Below, in pieces: positions 18,148 to 26,061 of a stretch of 64,000 bases of DNA. The stretch's first letter is position 1. Each line of letters begins with the position of its first letter. Source of the stretch: Desulfarculus baarsii DSM 2075 (GTDB lineage: Bacteria > Desulfobacterota > Desulfarculia > Desulfarculales > Desulfarculaceae). The stretch spans positions 3,313,501 through 3,377,500 of the forward strand of contig NC_014365.1 of assembly GCF_000143965.1 (NCBI RefSeq), in the 5' to 3' direction. The notes under the pieces were generated by a model. That model had not been told where the DNA came from, made no database searches, and saw only the letters and a program-made list of their open reading frames with translations. The position numbers and the translations under genes were made by a program.

Positions 18148-18403
18148 GCAAGTTTAACACCTACCGTCCGTGGCTCCCGGTGTAAGGGGAGTCAATGATC
18201 GCGGCGCGAGCCGGTGCCCGGCCTCCCACGGCGGGTCGACCAGGCCAGCTCAACACCTACCGTCCGTGGCTCCCGGTGTAAGGGGAGTCAATGATCGCGG
18301 CGCGAGCCGGTGCCCGGCCAGGCAAAGCGCGTCGAGTAGGCAAGTTTAACACCTACCGTCCGTGGCTCCCGGTGTAAGGGGAGTCAATGATCGCGGCGCG
18401 AGC
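18105..18403 (+). repeat. 96-bp tandem repeat, three units plus 11 bp
   Basis: Units start at 18105, 18201 and 18297, each exactly 96 bp and beginning GCGGCGCGAGCCGGTGCCCG; an 11-bp partial copy starts at 18393. Units 1 and 3 are nearly identical. Unit 2 differs over about 30 bases in the middle (18221-18250). Each unit holds a 26-bp core ACACCTACCGTCCGTGGCTC... ending in GGTG (cores at 18157, 18253, 18349) and a GCCGG-TGC-CCGGC hairpin. The same core recurs in inverted orientation five times at 22303-23009. No spacer or cas gene makes it a CRISPR array. Between 18404 and 18577 only the presumed leader of the autotransporter gene is seen. Confidence 0.92.
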
Positions 18404-18577
18404 GCTGAACGCGCCCAGGCGGCGGCCGATGCGCCCGCCGCCAAACAAAGTTCTTGTATAGTTGGCTATCGTTATCTAATGTGGCCAATTAAGCTGTCCA
18501 AACCGTTCCAGCCATTGGCAACTTCCACGCCACGGATGGATCAATTTTTCACGCCGCTTGCGCCATAGGGGGGCTCC

Positions 18578-21500
18578 ATGCTTTGTCGTGTCAGTGCGTC
18601 ATTGTTTCCCGCGCGAACCCGCGCCTGGTCTGCCCCGACCCTGGCCGCCGTTTGCCTGCTGGCGGCGTTGGGCCTGGCCTGCGCCGCGCCGGCCTGGGCC
18701 GCCACCGCCAGCAACGCCGGCGCGATCGTGGGCGACTGGCTGGGCACCGCCGATGACGACGATTACACCAACGAAAGCACCGGCTCCATCAGCGGCGACG
18801 CCAACATGGCCCAGGGCGGCTCGGACGAATTCACCAACGCCGGCTCCATCAATGGCTCGATCTTCATGAGTTCCGACGGCCACAACACCGTCACCAACTC
18901 CGGCACGGTGAACGCCGCCATCTACGGCAACGCCAACACCGACGCGGGCGCCAGCAGCGGCCACAACACCATCACCATCACCAACTCCGGCACGGCCGAC
19001 TCTCTCTTGGGCAGCTTGAACACGGGCGCGGGCTCCAGCGGCGGCGAAAACACCATCTACAATTATGGCACGGTGCATAGCGACATCATCGGCAGCGACA
19101 ACTTTGGCGAGAACACCAGCGGCGGCCAAAACATCATCTTCAACTACGGCTCGGCGGCTAACGTTTTTGGCAGCAGCAACACCGGGGCGAACACAAGCGG
19201 CGGCGACAACGTCATTTTCAACGCCGACGCCGCCTCGGTCAGCGGCGACATCATCGGCAGCGAAAACACGGGCGGGAACGCCAGCGGCGGCGACAACACC
19301 ATCGTCAACTCCGGCACGGTCAGCCAATACATCCGCGGCAGCAACAACACGGGCGCGGGCTCCAGCGGCGGCGACAACACCATTTACAATTACGGCTCCG
19401 CGATGTCCCTGCACGGCTCCAGCAACGCCGGCGAAAACAGCCAAGGCGGCGAAAACACCATCTACAACTACGGTTCCACGGGCTCCATCAGCGGCAGCTA
19501 CAGCTCCGGCATCGGCGCCAGCGGCGGCTCCAACATCATCTACAACCATGGCTCGGTGAGCTACGAGGTCTTCGGCTCCCGCAACACCGGGGACAACGCC
19601 TCAGGCGGCGGAAACTACATCTACAACTACGGCACGATCGGCCAATACCTCCACGCCAGCCAAAACTACTGGGACAACTCCAGCGGCGGCGAAAACCTCG
19701 TCTACAACTACGGCACGATCACCAGCAATTTATACGGCTGCTGGAATCGCGGCGCGGGCTCCAGCGGCGGCGGCAACATCCTCTACAACTACGGCTCGGT
19801 CGGCGGCAACCTCATCGGCAGCTACAACCGTGGCGCGGGCTCCAGCGGCGGCGGAAACATCCTCTACAACTACGGCTCGGTGACTGGCGACATCTACGGC
19901 AGCCGCGACTACGGCGCGGGCTCCAGCAGCACCGGCAACTTTATCTACAACTATGGCTCGGTCGGCGGCGGCATTTACGCCGGCAACGGCGACGACACGG
20001 TCTACATCGACGGCGGCTCGGTGGGCGGCGTGGTCGACGGCCAGGACGGCGACGACTCGCTGATCCTGCTCAACATCGCCGGCGTCGTCAGCTCCAGCAA
20101 ATACATCAATTTCGAAAACTTCGGCATGAGCACCTCGCGCGACCTCACCCTGGCTGGCAACTGGTCCTTCAACATGGGCATGTCCATCAACGGCGGCCGC
20201 ACCACCATCAGCGACAACGTTTTCGCCTCGCTGGCCACCGTCAACGGCGGCGTGCTCGACGTGGCCGGCACGTTGTCGACGGGCCTGTTGCACATCGGCG
20301 GCAACGGCTATCTGATGGGCTCGGGCCGGATCAACGGCAACGTCGTCAACGGCGGCTACATTTCGCCGGGCAACAGCATCGGCGCGCTCTACATCGACGG
20401 CGACCTGACCATGACCGCCGACAGCGTCCTGCTGGCCGAACTGGCCGCCGACGGCAGCGGCGACGTCATCAACGTCAGCGGCGCGCTGACCATGCAGGGC
20501 GGGCAGGTGGCGGCCTATCTGGAGCGCGGCCTCTACGTCGATGGCTCTGAGTGGACGCTGATCAACGCCGGCTCCGTCAGTGGCCAGATGGCCGGGCTCA
20601 ACTTGCTGACGCCCTCCAACGTCATCGGCCTGACGGCCCAAACCACCAGCGACGGCCTGCTGGCCACCGTCAACCGCACGCCATACGCCTCCTTTGGCGT
20701 CACGGCCAACCAGCGGGCGGTGGGCGCGGCCCTGGACTCCATCGTGCCCCACGCCGCCTCGCGCGGCGACGCCATGGCCGCGCTGCTGACCAGCGTGGAC
20801 TTTGATTACGACCAACAGCAGATAAGCGGCCTGCTGGCCGCCGCCAACCCCGAGATGTACGACGGCCTGAGCTGGGCGGCCCTGGCCGGGGCCCGGCGCT
20901 TCGACGCGGCCATGCAAAACCGCGCCGACTGGGGCCGGGTGGCCCAACGCCTGGGCGCGCCCCTGGAGGCGACCACCCAACAACACGCCGGCGGCCAATG
21001 GTCGCTGTGGACCAGGGCCGTGGGCGGCTGGGACCGCCGCAGCGCCGAAAACGGCTACCTTGGCTATCAGGCCGATTCCGGCGGCGTGGTGCTGGGGGCC
21101 GATGGCCAGCTGTTGCCCTGGCTGCGCCTGGGACTGGCCTTTGGCGGCGACGAAACCAAGGTGAACTTCAGCCAGCAAGGCGATAACGGCGACCAAAAAA
21201 GCATGCGCGGCGGTCTCTACGCCGCCGCCGACCTGGGTGAGTTCTACCTGAACGGCGCGGTTTCCTACGCCACCTTCGATAACGACGCCAACCGCTCGGT
21301 CATCTTTGCCGGCCAAGGCGCCACCGCCCAGTCCTCCTACGACGGCCAGGCCTGGCTGGCCAGCCTGGGCGGCGGCTGGGATCAAAAACTGGCCGCCTGG
21401 CTGCTCGGCCCCATGGCCAGGCTGGACTACCTGAGCCTGTCCGAGGAAAGCTTCAGCGAACGAAACGCGGGCCTCATGAGCCTGAACGTGGGCGACCGCA

Positions 21501-21826
21501 ACGTCGACTATTGGTCGTCGGCCCTGGGCCTGCGGGCCGCCAGCCGCTACAACCTGGACGGCTGGGCCCTGCTGCCCCGCGCCGAACTGGCCTGGCGACA
21601 CCTGTTCAAAGACGACCGCCGCGAAGTCAGCGCCTCCTTCCCCGGCTACGGCGGCAACTCCTTCACCGTCCACGGCCTGGAACAGGCGCAAGACTCCCTG
21701 GAACTGCAAGTTGGGCTGAACGCGGCCATCGGCGGCCAGGCCAACGTCTTTTTGCAATATGGCCTCGGCTTCGGCCAAGACCAAAGTGCACAGGAACTGG
21801 CCCTTGGATTTAACTGGTTGTTCTAA
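18578..21826 (+). CDS. Classical autotransporter (type Va) with tandem-repeat beta-helix passenger
   Basis: The 1082-residue protein has a signal peptide (about residues 1-45, cleavage near AWA). The passenger contains about 13 tandem repeats of 26-27 residues of the form SGGxNxIYNYGS (about residues 125-470). A GDDTVYIDGG segment and an autotransporter-associated strand region (YISPGNSIGALYIDGDLT) follow. The C-terminal beta-barrel domain is about residues 805-1082. It ends in the aromatic Phe expected for BAM-mediated insertion (ALGFNWLF). The passenger is probably a cell-surface beta-helix used in adhesion or aggregation; no protease triad is seen. ATG at 18578 follows AGGGGGG. A single gene unit with its own terminator, it is bracketed by inverted clusters of one repeat family. 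Confidence 0.93.
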   Translation: MLCRVSASLFPARTRAWSAPTLAAVCLLAALGLACAAPAWAATASNAGAIVGDWLGTADDDDYTNESTGSISGDANMAQGGSDEFTNAGSINGSIFMSSDGHNTVTNSGTVNAAIYGNANTDAGASSGHNTITITNSGTADSLLGSLNTGAGSSGGENTIYNYGTVHSDIIGSDNFGENTSGGQNIIFNYGSAANVFGSSNTGANTSGGDNVIFNADAASVSGDIIGSENTGGNASGGDNTIVNSGTVSQYIRGSNNTGAGSSGGDNTIYNYGSAMSLHGSSNAGENSQGGENTIYNYGSTGSISGSYSSGIGASGGSNIIYNHGSVSYEVFGSRNTGDNASGGGNYIYNYGTIGQYLHASQNYWDNSSGGENLVYNYGTITSNLYGCWNRGAGSSGGGNILYNYGSVGGNLIGSYNRGAGSSGGGNILYNYGSVTGDIYGSRDYGAGSSSTGNFIYNYGSVGGGIYAGNGDDTVYIDGGSVGGVVDGQDGDDSLILLNIAGVVSSSKYINFENFGMSTSRDLTLAGNWSFNMGMSINGGRTTISDNVFASLATVNGGVLDVAGTLSTGLLHIGGNGYLMGSGRINGNVVNGGYISPGNSIGALYIDGDLTMTADSVLLAELAADGSGDVINVSGALTMQGGQVAAYLERGLYVDGSEWTLINAGSVSGQMAGLNLLTPSNVIGLTAQTTSDGLLATVNRTPYASFGVTANQRAVGAALDSIVPHAASRGDAMAALLTSVDFDYDQQQISGLLAAANPEMYDGLSWAALAGARRFDAAMQNRADWGRVAQRLGAPLEATTQQHAGGQWSLWTRAVGGWDRRSAENGYLGYQADSGGVVLGADGQLLPWLRLGLAFGGDETKVNFSQQGDNGDQKSMRGGLYAAADLGEFYLNGAVSYATFDNDANRSVIFAGQGATAQSSYDGQAWLASLGGGWDQKLAAWLLGPMARLDYLSLSEESFSERNAGLMSLNVGDRNVDYWSSALGLRAASRYNLDGWALLPRAELAWRHLFKDDRREVSASFPGYGGNSFTVHGLEQAQDSLELQVGLNAAIGGQANVFLQYGLGFGQDQSAQELALGFNWLF

Positions 21827-21865
21827 CTAGCAATTCGGCGCATATCGCGCCGAAGCAATGACGAC

Positions 21866-21900
21866 AAAGGCGTCGAAGCGGGCTTGCTTCGACGCCTTTT
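21866..21900 (+). terminator. Strong intrinsic terminator of the autotransporter gene
   Basis: A perfect 14-bp stem AAAGGCGTCGAAGC (21866-21879) / GCTTCGACGCCTTT with a six-base loop is followed by TGTTTGG. It is AT-flanked on both sides and could work in both directions. Confidence 0.9.
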
Positions 21901-21980
21901 GTTTGGCGCGGCCGCCATGGATGGTGGGTGTTGTCGTGGTTAGGTCGAGGCGTTGAGGGGTGGGGGTGGGAAGCCATCGA

Positions 21981-22073
21981 GATCAAGATCAAGATCGAGA
22001 TCAAGATCAAGATCAAGATCAAGATCAAGAACTAAGAATCAAGAATAAGAATAAGAATAAGAAAAAGAAAAAG
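21981..22073. repeat. Hexanucleotide microsatellite (GATCAA)n passing into (AATAAG)n
   Basis: About eight copies of GATCAA, one with a G for A, are followed by an imperfect AAGAATAAG/GAAAAA tract. All is purine-rich on the + strand. It lies about 80 bp after the autotransporter terminator. The + frame reads Asp-Gln repeats but has no recognisable start signal or homology, so it is treated as non-coding. Confidence 0.85.
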
Positions 22074-22078
22074 CCATT

Positions 22079-22135
22079 GCGGGGCGGGGAGGGGGCTCTT
22101 TTGCGGCGACAAAACCGCCCCCTCGCCCGCCCCGC
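22079..22135. repeat. Long GC-rich inverted repeat
   Basis: GCGGGGCGGGGAGGGGGC (22079-22096) pairs, with one mismatch or bulge, with the C-rich run at 22117-22135. The loop contains CTTTTGCGGCGACAAAACC. The G-runs on one strand could also form a quadruplex. No gene is attached. Confidence 0.6.
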
Positions 22136-22201
22136 GCCCCACCCCTCCCCCGCAAAATAGCCTTCCGACCGCTGGAGCGCGTTTGTGGCTCCGAGGTGTC
22201 C

Positions 22202-23110
22202 GTGGCCACGCCGCCCGTTCGCGGCGCTGGTGCATGGGCTCTTAGAAGTCGGGCGCGGCTGCTTTGATAGCGGCCCCGAGTAGATGGCTTTTGTCAGCCT
22301 CACACCGGGAGCTACGGACGGTAGGTGTTAGTCTGGCCTGGTCGACCCGCTCTGCCTGGCCGGGCACCGGCCCACCGGGAGCTACGGAGGGTAGGTGTTA
22401 ATCCAACGCTGTCGACCCGCTTTGGGAGGCCGGGCACCGGCCCCGCCTTGCCTGGCCGGGCGCCGGCCCCGCTGGCCATGCCGCCCGTTCGCGGCGCTGG
22501 TGCATGGGCTCTTAGGAGTCGGGCGCGGCTGCTTTGACAGCGGCGCTACAAAGAATCGCGGAATCGCGTTGGTCTGGATTTAGCGGCCTATCACCGGGAG
22601 CCATGGAGGGTAGGTGTCAGTCTGGCCTACTCGACCCGCTCTGCCTGGCCGGGCGCCGGCCCCGCTGGCCACGCCGCCCGTTCGCGGCGCTGGTGCATGG
22701 CTCTTAGAAGTCGGGCGCGGCTGCTTTGATAGCGGCCCCGAGTAGATGGCTTTTGTCAGCCTCACACCGGGAGCTACGGACGGTAGGTGTTAATCCAACG
22801 CTGTCGACCCGCTTTGGGAGGCCGGGCACCGGCCCCGCCTTGCCTGGCCGGGCGCCGGCCCCGCTGGCCATGCCGCCCGTTCGCGGCGCTGGTGCATGGG
22901 TTCTTAGAAGTTGGGCGCGGCTGCTTTGACAGCGGCGCTACAAAGAATCGCGGAATCGCGTTGGTCTGGATTTAGCGGCCTATCACCGGGAGCCATGGAC
23001 GGTAGGTGTTAGCCTGGCCTACTCGACCCGCCTTGCCTGGCCGGGCGCCGGCCCCGCTCTGCCTGGCCGGGCGCCGGCCCCGCTTTGGGAGGCCAGGCAC
23101 TGGCCCGGCC
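22202..23110 (-). repeat. Complex repeat cluster, inverted copies of the 18.1-kb repeat family
   Basis: Five copies of the 26-bp core CACCGGGAGCYAYGG...GGTAGGTGT start at 22303, 22373, 22592, 22765 and 22984. They are the reverse complement of the cores in the 18105-18403 array. They are interleaved with four copies of a second block beginning near 22202, 22471, 22664 and 22863 (GCCGCCCGTTCGCGGCGCTG...). These blocks alternate between a TGATAGCGGCCCCGAGTAG form and a TGACAGCGGCGCTACAAAG form, giving a higher-order period near 392 bp. GC-rich GGCCGGGCRCCGGC hairpins recur between them. Frames across it (for example - strand 22025-22303 and 22580-22765, which share a start) merely repeat the repeats. 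No transposase or cas gene is seen. Confidence 0.88.
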
Positions 23111-23272
23111 TTGCGTTACCGTCAAAAACTGCCCGTTTGCGGGCGGCAGTTATTGCCCAGGTGTTGGGGCTGGTGTGGATTTTTGCTTTGAGTGCTGGTG
23201 GTTGACTATTGTGGTTTTGTTGGCGCGTTTTTTGCTGAGAGTGGAGGATGAAACGAAAACGCGGAGCGGCGC

Positions 23273-23452
23273 ATGAAGAAGCAGGCATCGGTGGAAGCGG
23301 TCAATTTCGAGCCGGAGTTGTTTTGCTTGAGGTGTGACCAGATGGAGTGGGACGAGGAGGCTCGGCGTTGCGAGAACTTCGACGGCCCCAGGTGCCCGTT
23401 GTTCATCCGCGGTTTGTTGGCGGGGATTGAAGTGCGCTGCGTGGTTGTCTAG
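23273..23452 (+). CDS. Small Cys-rich protein, unrecognised (59 aa)
   Basis: The frame reads ATG to TAG with GGAG seven bases before the start. The product has CxxC at 18-21 (FCLRCDQMEWDEEARR), Cys33 and Cys41 (RCENFDGPRC), and Cys56. The first four Cys could bind one zinc or an Fe-S cluster. Leucine is coded almost only by TTG, unlike the CTG-rich neighbourhood, which suggests foreign origin such as phage or another mobile element. The next tiny gene follows after 21 bp, so the two look like an operon. No function can be assigned. Confidence 0.55.
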   Translation: MKKQASVEAVNFEPELFCLRCDQMEWDEEARRCENFDGPRCPLFIRGLLAGIEVRCVVV

Positions 23453-23473
23453 TTCTGGGGCGAGGAGCGTCAA

Positions 23474-23614
23474 ATGTCCGACGTGCAGACCATCATCGTT
23501 TTGTTGTCGCTGGCCGGTTTGGTCAGCAGCGTTTTGATCGAGCTGGCCCGCGAGCGCCGCGAAGACCGCCTGTGGAGGGAGCATTTGACTCGTTTGGAGG
23601 AGGACGCCTGCTAG
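23474..23614 (+). CDS. Small single-TM protein, unrecognised (46 aa)
   Basis: ATG at 23474 follows GAGGAG at a good distance. The product is one hydrophobic helix (about residues 6-24, TIIVLLSLAGLVSSVLIEL) followed by a highly charged tail (ARERREDRLWREHLTRLEED). It shares TTG-rich leucine coding with the preceding small gene. Its size and layout resemble small phage or toxin-like membrane peptides, but nothing proves that. It ends three bases before the convergent MerR-type gene. Confidence 0.5.
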   Translation: MSDVQTIIVLLSLAGLVSSVLIELARERREDRLWREHLTRLEEDAC

Positions 23615-23617
23615 TTT

Positions 23618-24007
23618 TCAGGGCCGTCCTTTGGCCAGGCGGTCGACCAGGGCCAGGGTGCGGGCCTGGATGGTTCTCAATTCGCGCACTTGTTCTTCGA
23701 GCGAGGTTATTTTATCTTCCATGGCGGCCAAGCGATCGGCCGGAGGGTTTGCGTGTTCCGCGTTGGCCAGGCGTTGACGCGCTTGGCGCACGCTGAGTCC
23801 CTGTTCGGTGAGCAGGGAGCGCAGTTCGCGGAGCCTGGCCACGGCGGCGTCGTCGAAGAGCCGTCTGCGCCCCGGTCCTCTGGTCAGGGCCAGGTAATCC
23901 TCGAACTGTTGGTCGTAGTAGCGGATGGCGCTGGCGGCGACGCCGGTCATGGCCGCCACCTGAGCCACGGTGTAATAGCTGACTGTCGTTGAAGTTTCCT
24001 CTGCCAT
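23618..24007 (-). CDS. MerR-family transcriptional regulator
   Basis: The 129-residue protein has a MerR winged-helix domain (about residues 8-78: YYTVAQVAAMTGVAASAIRYYDQQF, then GRRRLFDDAAVARLRELRSLL). A coiled coil for dimerisation follows (about 92-125, DKITSLEEQVRELRTIQAR). There are no effector-domain cysteines. ATG at 24007 was chosen because GGGAGG precedes it. Also, the -10 box on this strand (24041-24036) places transcription start downstream of the alternative ATG at 24037. It is divergent from the pseudopilin-like gene, sharing a symmetric promoter region that it may control. Confidence 0.85.
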   Translation of the reverse strand: MAEETSTTVSYYTVAQVAAMTGVAASAIRYYDQQFEDYLALTRGPGRRRLFDDAAVARLRELRSLLTEQGLSVRQARQRLANAEHANPPADRLAAMEDKITSLEEQVRELRTIQARTLALVDRLAKGRP

Positions 24008-24035
24008 TGGCCTTGGCCTCCCGAGTTGTTTTTTC

Positions 24036-24088
24036 ATCTATAGCACGCCGCCCCAAGGTGGGACAAGCGGACCGGGCTGTGCTATAGT
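24036..24088. promoter_or_regulatory. Divergent promoters with perfect inverted repeat
   Basis: CTATAGCAC (24038-24046) and GTGCTATAG (24079-24087) are perfect 9-bp inverted arms, each containing a -10 hexamer: TATAGA on the - strand and TATAGT on the + strand. On the - strand TTGTCC lies 18 bp upstream of its -10. On the + strand GGGACA lies 17 bp upstream. The arms can be mirror-image promoters, a MerR-type operator, or both. Confidence 0.55.
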
Positions 24089-24127
24089 GCCGCAATGAAT
24101 CTCGAAGCGACATATTCGCCAGTGGCC

Positions 24128-24592
24128 ATGAAGCGCTGGGAGTTTTGGGCCGTGGGGGCCGTGGTCGCCTTGCTGCTGCTGCTGGCCTTGTTGGGCCGTG
24201 GCCGTCACGACAAAAACGCCGTGGTCGATTTCGTCTCCACGGCCCAGGATATTCAACTGGCCCTGGACAGGTTCGCGGCCGAGCACGGCGGCTACCCGCC
24301 CGACGCGGCCAATTTCGGCCGGCCAATCGGCCTCAACACCCGCTATATCCGCTGGAAGCCCGAGTGGCTCATCGACTATGAAGTCGGCCCCAACCAGGCC
24401 GGTGGGTTCTATGCGTGCCTGGAGTATTGCGGCCCCGCGGCCACGGCGCGTTATGAAGGCCTTTGCGCCGAGCCGGAATATCGCCGCGACTTTGCCGACG
24501 GCCAACCCATCCCCGGCCGACGCAACCGCATCTGGGTCATCTCCGAAGACGCGCGTATTCTCCCGCCCCCGCCCCCGCCACCGGGCCAATAA
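24128..24592 (+). CDS. Membrane-anchored pseudopilin-like protein
   Basis: The 154-residue protein has a basic N-terminus and one transmembrane helix (about residues 8-24), then FVSTAQDIQLALDRFAAEHGGYPPD. That stretch strongly resembles the N-terminal helix and GYPP turn of type II secretion major pseudopilins (GspG). No prepilin peptidase site (G-[FM]-x4-E) is present, so it is probably a permanently anchored relative. The C-terminus ends in seven prolines. The start is uncertain: ATG at 24095 falls on the predicted transcription start and could be leaderless; ATG at 24128 leaves a 33-base leader but lacks a clear ribosome-binding site. Confidence 0.55.
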   Translation: MKRWEFWAVGAVVALLLLLALLGRGRHDKNAVVDFVSTAQDIQLALDRFAAEHGGYPPDAANFGRPIGLNTRYIRWKPEWLIDYEVGPNQAGGFYACLEYCGPAATARYEGLCAEPEYRRDFADGQPIPGRRNRIWVISEDARILPPPPPPPGQ

Positions 24593-24595
24593 TCC

Positions 24596-25543
24596 GTGGA
24601 CGCCAGGCGTTTGGCCAGGCGTCTGAACCTGCTGGGCCCGTGGCTGCGGCGCGTGTTCGGCGGCGTGGTGGTCAAGATCGGCCTGGACCCCGGCTTTGGC
24701 TGTCCCAACCGCGACCCGCGAACCGGGGCCGGCGGCTGCATTTTCTGCCCGCCCACGGCGTATGGCCATCACGCCCGGCCCGATGAACCGGTGGCCGAAC
24801 AACTGGCCAGGGGCCTAGAGCGTTTGCGCGCCCGCGCCCGTTATTTCGGCCGGCCAGCGCCGCTGGCCCTGGCCTATTACCAGGCCTACAGCTCGACCAA
24901 CGCCTCGGCCCCGCGCCTGGCTCAGGCCCTGGCCCCGGCCTTGCAGGCGCCCGGCGTGGGCGGGCTGATCGTCTCCACCCGGCCCGATTGCCTGGATGGC
25001 CCACGTTGGGACGTGCTGGAGCAAGCGGCCGCCCGCGCGCCCTTGTGGCTGGAGCTGGGCCTGCAAAGCGCCCACGCGCCCAGCCTGGCGGCCATGGGCC
25101 GGGGCCACGACGTGGCCTGCTTTGACGCCGCCGTGGCCCAGGCCAGGCAACGGGGCTTGGACGTGGTGGCCCACGTGGTGCTGGGCCTGCCCGGCGAGGA
25201 TTTGACGCACACCAACGCCACGGCCGAACATCTGGCCGGGCTGGGCCTCTGGGGCGTCAAGATTCACAACCTGATGGTGTTGGAAGGCGCGCGTCTGGCC
25301 CGGCTCTGGCGCGACGGCCGCCACCAGTGCTGGACTTTGGCGCAAAACGCCCAGGCCCTGGCCCAGTTCGTGGCCCGTCTGCCTGCGGCCACGCTCATCC
25401 ACCGCCTGGCCGCCGACCCCAGGGGCGAGCGCCTCCTGGCCCCGGATTGGGCCCGCGACAAAAATCACGTCCTGGCCGCCCTGGCCGACGAGTTGGAGCG
25501 CCTGGACCTTCATCAGGGGGATCTATGCCCGAAACGACCTTAG
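24596..25543 (+). CDS. TIGR01212/YhcC-type radical SAM protein
   Basis: The 315-residue protein carries the family motif GCPNRDPRTGAGGCIFC, whose cysteines hold the SAM-binding 4Fe-4S cluster. It also has ALAYYQAYSSTNA, LELGLQSAH and HVVLGLPGED, as in the YhcC/TIGR01212 group. It acts in the cytoplasm; the substrate is not established for the family. The start is a GTG at 24596, three bases after the preceding stop, so it probably depends on upstream transcription. It overlaps the following methyltransferase gene by 19 bp. Confidence 0.9.
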   Translation: MDARRLARRLNLLGPWLRRVFGGVVVKIGLDPGFGCPNRDPRTGAGGCIFCPPTAYGHHARPDEPVAEQLARGLERLRARARYFGRPAPLALAYYQAYSSTNASAPRLAQALAPALQAPGVGGLIVSTRPDCLDGPRWDVLEQAAARAPLWLELGLQSAHAPSLAAMGRGHDVACFDAAVAQARQRGLDVVAHVVLGLPGEDLTHTNATAEHLAGLGLWGVKIHNLMVLEGARLARLWRDGRHQCWTLAQNAQALAQFVARLPAATLIHRLAADPRGERLLAPDWARDKNHVLAALADELERLDLHQGDLCPKRP

Positions 25544-26049
25544 TCTGCGTTATCGAAAGCAAGCTGGGCCCGTTGTGCTGCGCCTCGGGACCGGATGGCG
25601 TCATCGCCGTGGATCTGCCGCCCAACGCCGACGTCGACGCCATGCTGGCCTGGCTGGCCCAGCGGCCGGAGGCCCAAGCGCCAGTCGTCGTCGCGCCCGA
25701 ACAGAGCCCGGCCGGCCAACAGCTTCTGGCCTATCTGGCCGGCCAGCGTGACGCCCTGACCATGCCCGCCGATCTGCGGGGCGTCGGGCCGTTCAGCCGG
25801 CGCGTGCTGGAGGCCATCCGCCACATCCCGCCGGGCCAGACCAAGACCTACGGCCAGGTGGCCGCCGAGCTGGGCAGCCCCAAGGCCGCCCGGGCCGTGG
25901 GCCAGTCCCTGCACCGCAACCCGGCGGCGCTGTTTTGCCCGTGCCACCGGGTGGTTGGCGCGGGCGGCGGGCTGGTGGGCTTTGCCTCGGGCTTGGCGAT
26001 CAAGCGGGCGCTGTTGGCTTTCGAGGCCGGCGGCGCGCCGTTGATCTGA
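25525..26049 (+). CDS. Methylated-DNA-protein cysteine methyltransferase (Ogt-like)
   Basis: The 174-residue suicide enzyme has the active-site motif FCPCHRVVGAGGGLVGF, in which the Cys of PCHRV accepts the alkyl group from O6-methylguanine. The winged-helix DNA-binding region (PPGQTKTYGQVAAELGSPKAARAVGQSL) precedes it. The N-terminal ribonuclease-H-like part is short and diverged. ATG at 25525 lies inside the end of the radical SAM gene with AGGGGG upstream, implying coupling. Confidence 0.93.
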   Translation: MPETTLVCVIESKLGPLCCASGPDGVIAVDLPPNADVDAMLAWLAQRPEAQAPVVVAPEQSPAGQQLLAYLAGQRDALTMPADLRGVGPFSRRVLEAIRHIPPGQTKTYGQVAAELGSPKAARAVGQSLHRNPAALFCPCHRVVGAGGGLVGFASGLAIKRALLAFEAGGAPLI

Positions 26050-26061
26050 GGCCGGCGCTTT

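Noticed and set aside
18105-18403. CRISPR array
   Set aside because: The 96-bp units are contiguous with no unique spacers, the unit is too long, and no cas genes are present.
19730-21784. A 684-codon open frame antisense to the autotransporter gene, and similar long antisense frames at 4686-6248, 15111-17198 and 35333-37777
   Set aside because: High GC suppresses stops in the antisense frame; these lack start signals and family motifs, while the sense frames have both.
21960-22160. A + frame coding Asp-Gln repeats then Lys-rich sequence
   Set aside because: It is simply the translation of the hexanucleotide microsatellite and GC-rich inverted repeat; it lacks a ribosome-binding site and similarity.
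22025-22765. Two - strand frames with the same N-terminus (MRLTKAIYSGPLSK) inside the repeat cluster
   Set aside because: The shared start reflects duplicated repeat DNA; the frames diverge and end in repeats, with no coding signal.
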